Under the pieces are notes generated by a model. That model was not told the origin of the DNA, ran no database searches, and saw only the letters and a list, made by a program, of their open reading frames with translations. The position numbers were made by a program, and so were the translations under genes. From Petasospora fabianii (Eukaryota; Ascomycota; Saccharomycetes; Phaffomycetales; Wickerhamomycetaceae), in NCBI GenBank assembly GCA_022641835.1, contig CP048716.1, positions 372,001 through 436,000 on the forward strand: 64,000 bases of DNA, in the 5' to 3' direction. Shown piece after piece: positions 61,351 to 64,000 of this stretch (positions are counted from its first letter, which is position 1; each line of letters begins with the position of its first letter).

Positions 61351-62523
61351 ATGACAGTCCTCAAGAGACTTCAATTGGTGTCAAGACCGTCACTAGTCAA
61401 CACCTGGAACATTACGCGTCGTCGTCATCTCCACACTGACATCTATTTTGGTACAACCTCTTTGAACAGACACTCGTTCTTAAGAGCAGATCCTCAATTC
61501 ATTGCACAAGCCATCACTTCCCCTTATGCCAAAATCATCTTTTTCGACAACTCTGCACCAATTGTCGATACTGAAAGTAGCACATTTGTCTCACTTGACT
61601 ACTCCACAATTGGATCAGAGAACCGTTCCATCATAGATACATGGGTCAAACACAACGAACAGAAATCTAACTCGCTATCCTCATCACCAGTGATCCATTT
61701 CTTGGGACTTGAATCAACAAGGTTCTCTCCCTTTAAGTATAAAGAGTACACAGGTACCCCTTATTTTGCCCTTGAAGTCTCCCGTCATCCGACTTTATCC
61801 ACTAGGGCCTACTCTGCAACTCCGACATCCAAATCCCTACCAACACGTGAAGAAGTGAATAAATATCTGTCATATCGTGATGCAAACATCTTTGCACATG
61901 GGAAAATGTATCTTGAATGGCTCTCGACAACGCGTCATTGTCGTGGTTGTGGTTCTACTACTATCCCAATAAATGCGGGTTCAGAATTAAGATGCACATC
62001 TTCACCAGAGAAAAATTGTCCCATCAAGACCGCAAAAGTCTCAAATGCCTCATTCCCACGTCTAGATCCTGTACTTATCACATGTGTACTAAACTCATCT
62101 CGTACACATGTACTCCTTACGCGTAACCCACACTTCCCAAAGGGTATGTATACTCATATTGCAGGGTTCATTGAACCTGGTGAGACAATTGAGGAGGCTG
62201 TTAAACGTGAAGTGTGGGAGGAGAGTGGACTCCTTGTCGATGATATCAAGATTGTAAGATCGCAACCTTGGCCATATCCAACAAACATTATGATTGGGTG
62301 TGTTGCCGTTGTGAACGGTGATGGTAATGGTACGTTGAACCTTGAGCATGATTTAGAGTTGGAAGATGCATTCTGGTGTGAACTTGATACTATGAAGAAG
62401 CTTGTTAAAGAAGGTGAGCTGGATGAAAACTTGACTCTTTTGGTTCCAGGTGTTGAGTATGGTATTCCGAATGACACAACGTTGGCTAATAAGTTGTTTG
62501 AGTATGTCGCTGAGAACTATTAA
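61351..62523 (+). CDS. NPY1: NADH pyrophosphatase (Nudix hydrolase, NudC type)
   Basis: Hydrolyses NADH and related dinucleotides to mononucleotides, and in the wider family removes NAD caps. 390 residues. The Zn-binding element near residue 195 reads CRGCGSTTIP with a second pair in CTSSPEKNC. The Nudix box at about 271-293 is complete (GFIEPGETIEEAVKREVWEE), followed by SQPWPYPTNIMIG, the NudC-specific SQPWPxP signature. The N-terminus is basic (LVNTWNITRRRHLHT) and may target mitochondria, and no C-terminal SKL-type peroxisomal signal is present (it ends AENY), unlike what is reported for the peroxisomal S. cerevisiae enzyme. Confidence 0.95.
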   Translation: MTVLKRLQLVSRPSLVNTWNITRRRHLHTDIYFGTTSLNRHSFLRADPQFIAQAITSPYAKIIFFDNSAPIVDTESSTFVSLDYSTIGSENRSIIDTWVKHNEQKSNSLSSSPVIHFLGLESTRFSPFKYKEYTGTPYFALEVSRHPTLSTRAYSATPTSKSLPTREEVNKYLSYRDANIFAHGKMYLEWLSTTRHCRGCGSTTIPINAGSELRCTSSPEKNCPIKTAKVSNASFPRLDPVLITCVLNSSRTHVLLTRNPHFPKGMYTHIAGFIEPGETIEEAVKREVWEESGLLVDDIKIVRSQPWPYPTNIMIGCVAVVNGDGNGTLNLEHDLELEDAFWCELDTMKKLVKEGELDENLTLLVPGVEYGIPNDTTLANKLFEYVAENY

Positions 62524-62603
62524 TGCATTACTTGCAGTCCTTTACGATATATTAAGCAACAAATCATCTAGATTAAGTCTCTATACTATATATACATTTA
62601 AGC

Positions 62604-63083
62604 TTAAAGTAGGGAACGCAAGTATCCAACGAGCCATCCATTAATCACTTTGACACCCAACACCGCTCCCAGCGTCATCAATGCCAGTCCAACCTGATTT
62701 GTATCAAGTTGTAATGCCCTTGGATGCAAAAGCTCCGGCTTGAATCTGATAAACACTAGACCGGCACACAAGACAACTGCATATGTCCAGAAGGAGGCAA
62801 TGAGTATGTTTGACCACGTAACGCCAAGCGTGATTGTGATGTTGAGTAGTTTAGTGTTCTCCACACCGAGGAACAGGATCAGGAAACAGAGTAAGAAGTA
62901 CACAGCAATGGAAAGGACTATGAGTAATGTGACAATGATTATAACGATCTTCTCAGGAGCAGACAGATCTATAGAGAATGGTGCCGAGGTGGTGTTGGTG
63001 GTGGATGTTATTGGAGTATTCGGCTCCTCGAAGCCGAGCTCTTCATCAAACTCTCGGTCTTGGTGGTGGTCAGTGTTGGACAT
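62604..63083 (-). CDS. Unidentified small membrane protein
   Basis: The frame runs to 63170, but the ATG at 63083 (MSNTDHHQDREFDEELGFEE) is the better start, giving 159 residues. An acidic, Thr/Ser-rich hydrophilic N-tail is followed by a 25-residue hydrophobic segment (IVIIIVTLLIVLSIAVYFLL). Two further helices lie near residues 90-120 and 135-150 (SFWTYAVVLCAGLVFI and VGLALMTLGAVLGVKV). No family is recognised. It is convergent with NPY1, 80 bases apart, and codirectional with the next unknown gene. Confidence 0.75.
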   Translation of the reverse strand: MSNTDHHQDREFDEELGFEEPNTPITSTTNTTSAPFSIDLSAPEKIVIIIVTLLIVLSIAVYFLLCFLILFLGVENTKLLNITITLGVTWSNILIASFWTYAVVLCAGLVFIRFKPELLHPRALQLDTNQVGLALMTLGAVLGVKVINGWLVGYLRSLL

Positions 63084-63351
63084 TGTGTTGAAATATTGTT
63101 TATGTGTAAACACTTCACGGCTTATACGAGAGTGTCGAACAAGAGCAGATTGACACACCTCGGGAAACAAAATTCGTCCAAAGCTTTGAGAACCAAGAAG
63201 CTAGCCAAGCTATAGAGGTACTGCGGATAAATAGAATGCTGCAGGGTGCGGGGCTCCGGGTAAATGAAAAAGCATGCAAAAAGAATGCATTACGTAACGA
63301 CTGACTCCGAGATCTTAGAGGACCCTTAAAACGATTTTTGAATGTTTATTT

Positions 63352-63933
63352 CTATGCCAACACAAGCAAGGCATCGAACCTTTTCTCCAGATCGTCTAGC
63401 CTTAGACTAATTTCTAGTTCTAACTTCTTAATCTGTTCAACCTCAAAATGTTGTAGATCCCGAACACTTTTAGCGACAACCTTCAAACTAATAACAAACC
63501 TTTTGACATCCGTAACAACTGCATCCAATCCCTTATTTTTCACCTTTAACACCGCTTTCTCCTCATCTTTCAACCCTTCATTGATTCCCTTCAATACCTC
63601 GACGAAATCATCCAATAATATCAATTCTGTGAAATCCATAACCTCGGCAAAGACCTTCATCATCTCAGATGGTTCCGTGTGCGTCTCTTCTGCACCTAGG
63701 AACTTGATGTGATCCTGGATTTTCTTAAGCTTCTTAACATCTTCATCGAGACTCTCACGAGCCCATTGAATGTCATCTCGGATAAGCGTGGGTAAAGTCT
63801 TTGATGCCGTAGAGAGTTGAGAGATTATGGATTGGAGAAGCGGGAAAGTGGAGAAAATCGGCGTGTAGACGGATTGGAGCAAATGGCGCAATGGTGGGAT
63901 TACTGGATCGTTATTTGCTGGTGGAAGTGACAT
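63352..63933 (-). CDS. Unidentified helical protein
   Basis: The frame opens at 63981, but the ATG at 63933 (MSLPPANNDPVIPPLRHLLQ) is a better start, giving 193 residues. After a Pro-containing N-terminus the chain is almost all helix-forming, with Leu/Val/Lys/Glu heptads (ESLDEDVKKLKKIQDHIKF, LEISLRLDDLEKRFDALL), so a coiled coil is likely. There is no signal peptide or membrane helix. No family is recognised. The 5' flank reaches the window edge. Confidence 0.75.
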   Translation of the reverse strand: MSLPPANNDPVIPPLRHLLQSVYTPIFSTFPLLQSIISQLSTASKTLPTLIRDDIQWARESLDEDVKKLKKIQDHIKFLGAEETHTEPSEMMKVFAEVMDFTELILLDDFVEVLKGINEGLKDEEKAVLKVKNKGLDAVVTDVKRFVISLKVVAKSVRDLQHFEVEQIKKLELEISLRLDDLEKRFDALLVLA

Positions 63934-64000
63934 TATAGTTATTCGTAGTTTAGTCGTTGTTCTCGGAGCTGTTGTGTCCAAAAGGGTCGAAAAGTTAAAG

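Overview
This is a window of nuclear DNA from a budding yeast (Saccharomycotina). The evidence is compact, mostly intronless protein genes, short introns with a TACTAAC-type branch site close to the acceptor, and yeast-specific genes (GAL4, BEM1, MID1, SLD3, PRP5, VHC1, RMD9). CTG codons fall on leucines that are conserved in their families (for example in CMC4 and in the BEM1 PX domain), so CUG appears to be read as leucine. The gene order suggests a lineage that never passed through the Saccharomyces whole-genome duplication. I cannot name the species; a Wickerhamomyces/Cyberlindnera-like yeast would fit, but that is a guess.

Left part, 1-28.3 kb: GCV2 (cut by the window edge), a DCAF7/TTG1-type WD40 protein, MID1, GAL4, an unidentified probably mitochondrial protein, BEM1, an acidic unknown, a VPS9-domain Rab GEF, an ICY1/ICY2-like small protein, a two-exon mitochondrial membrane protein, RPL36, MRPL24, GYP5, an unknown frame with one in-frame stop, and CMC4. 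In S. cerevisiae these neighbours are divided between two sister regions: chromosome XIII (GCV2, GYL1, MRPL24, RPL36A, CMC4, ICY1) and chromosome XVI (YPL247C, GAL4, GYP5, RPL36B, ICY2). Here they lie in one segment, as expected of the unduplicated ancestor.

Middle, 28.3-38.4 kb: a gene-free stretch of about 2.4 kb leads into an isolated gene for a small secreted protein. MET8 and NGR1 follow as convergent neighbours (adjacent in S. cerevisiae too), then an SDT1/PHM8-type HAD phosphatase and one tRNA-Glu(TTC).

Right part, 38.4-64 kb: RMD9, VHC1, ABD1, PRP5, a small putatively myristoylated protein, SRO9, SLD3, TAF6, SOK1, NPY1 and two unidentified small proteins. VHC1-ABD1-PRP5 keeps the S. 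cerevisiae order and orientation (YBR235W-YBR237W), and SLD3/TAF6 is the same convergent pair as YGL113W/YGL112C, so this too looks like a merged pre-duplication block.

Seven genes carry an intron near the 5' end or near the 3' end: the WD40 gene, GAL4, BEM1, the two-exon mitochondrial gene, RPL36, CMC4 and MET8. Several of their true starts appear only after splicing. I found no mobile element, virus-like element, CRISPR array or rRNA gene.
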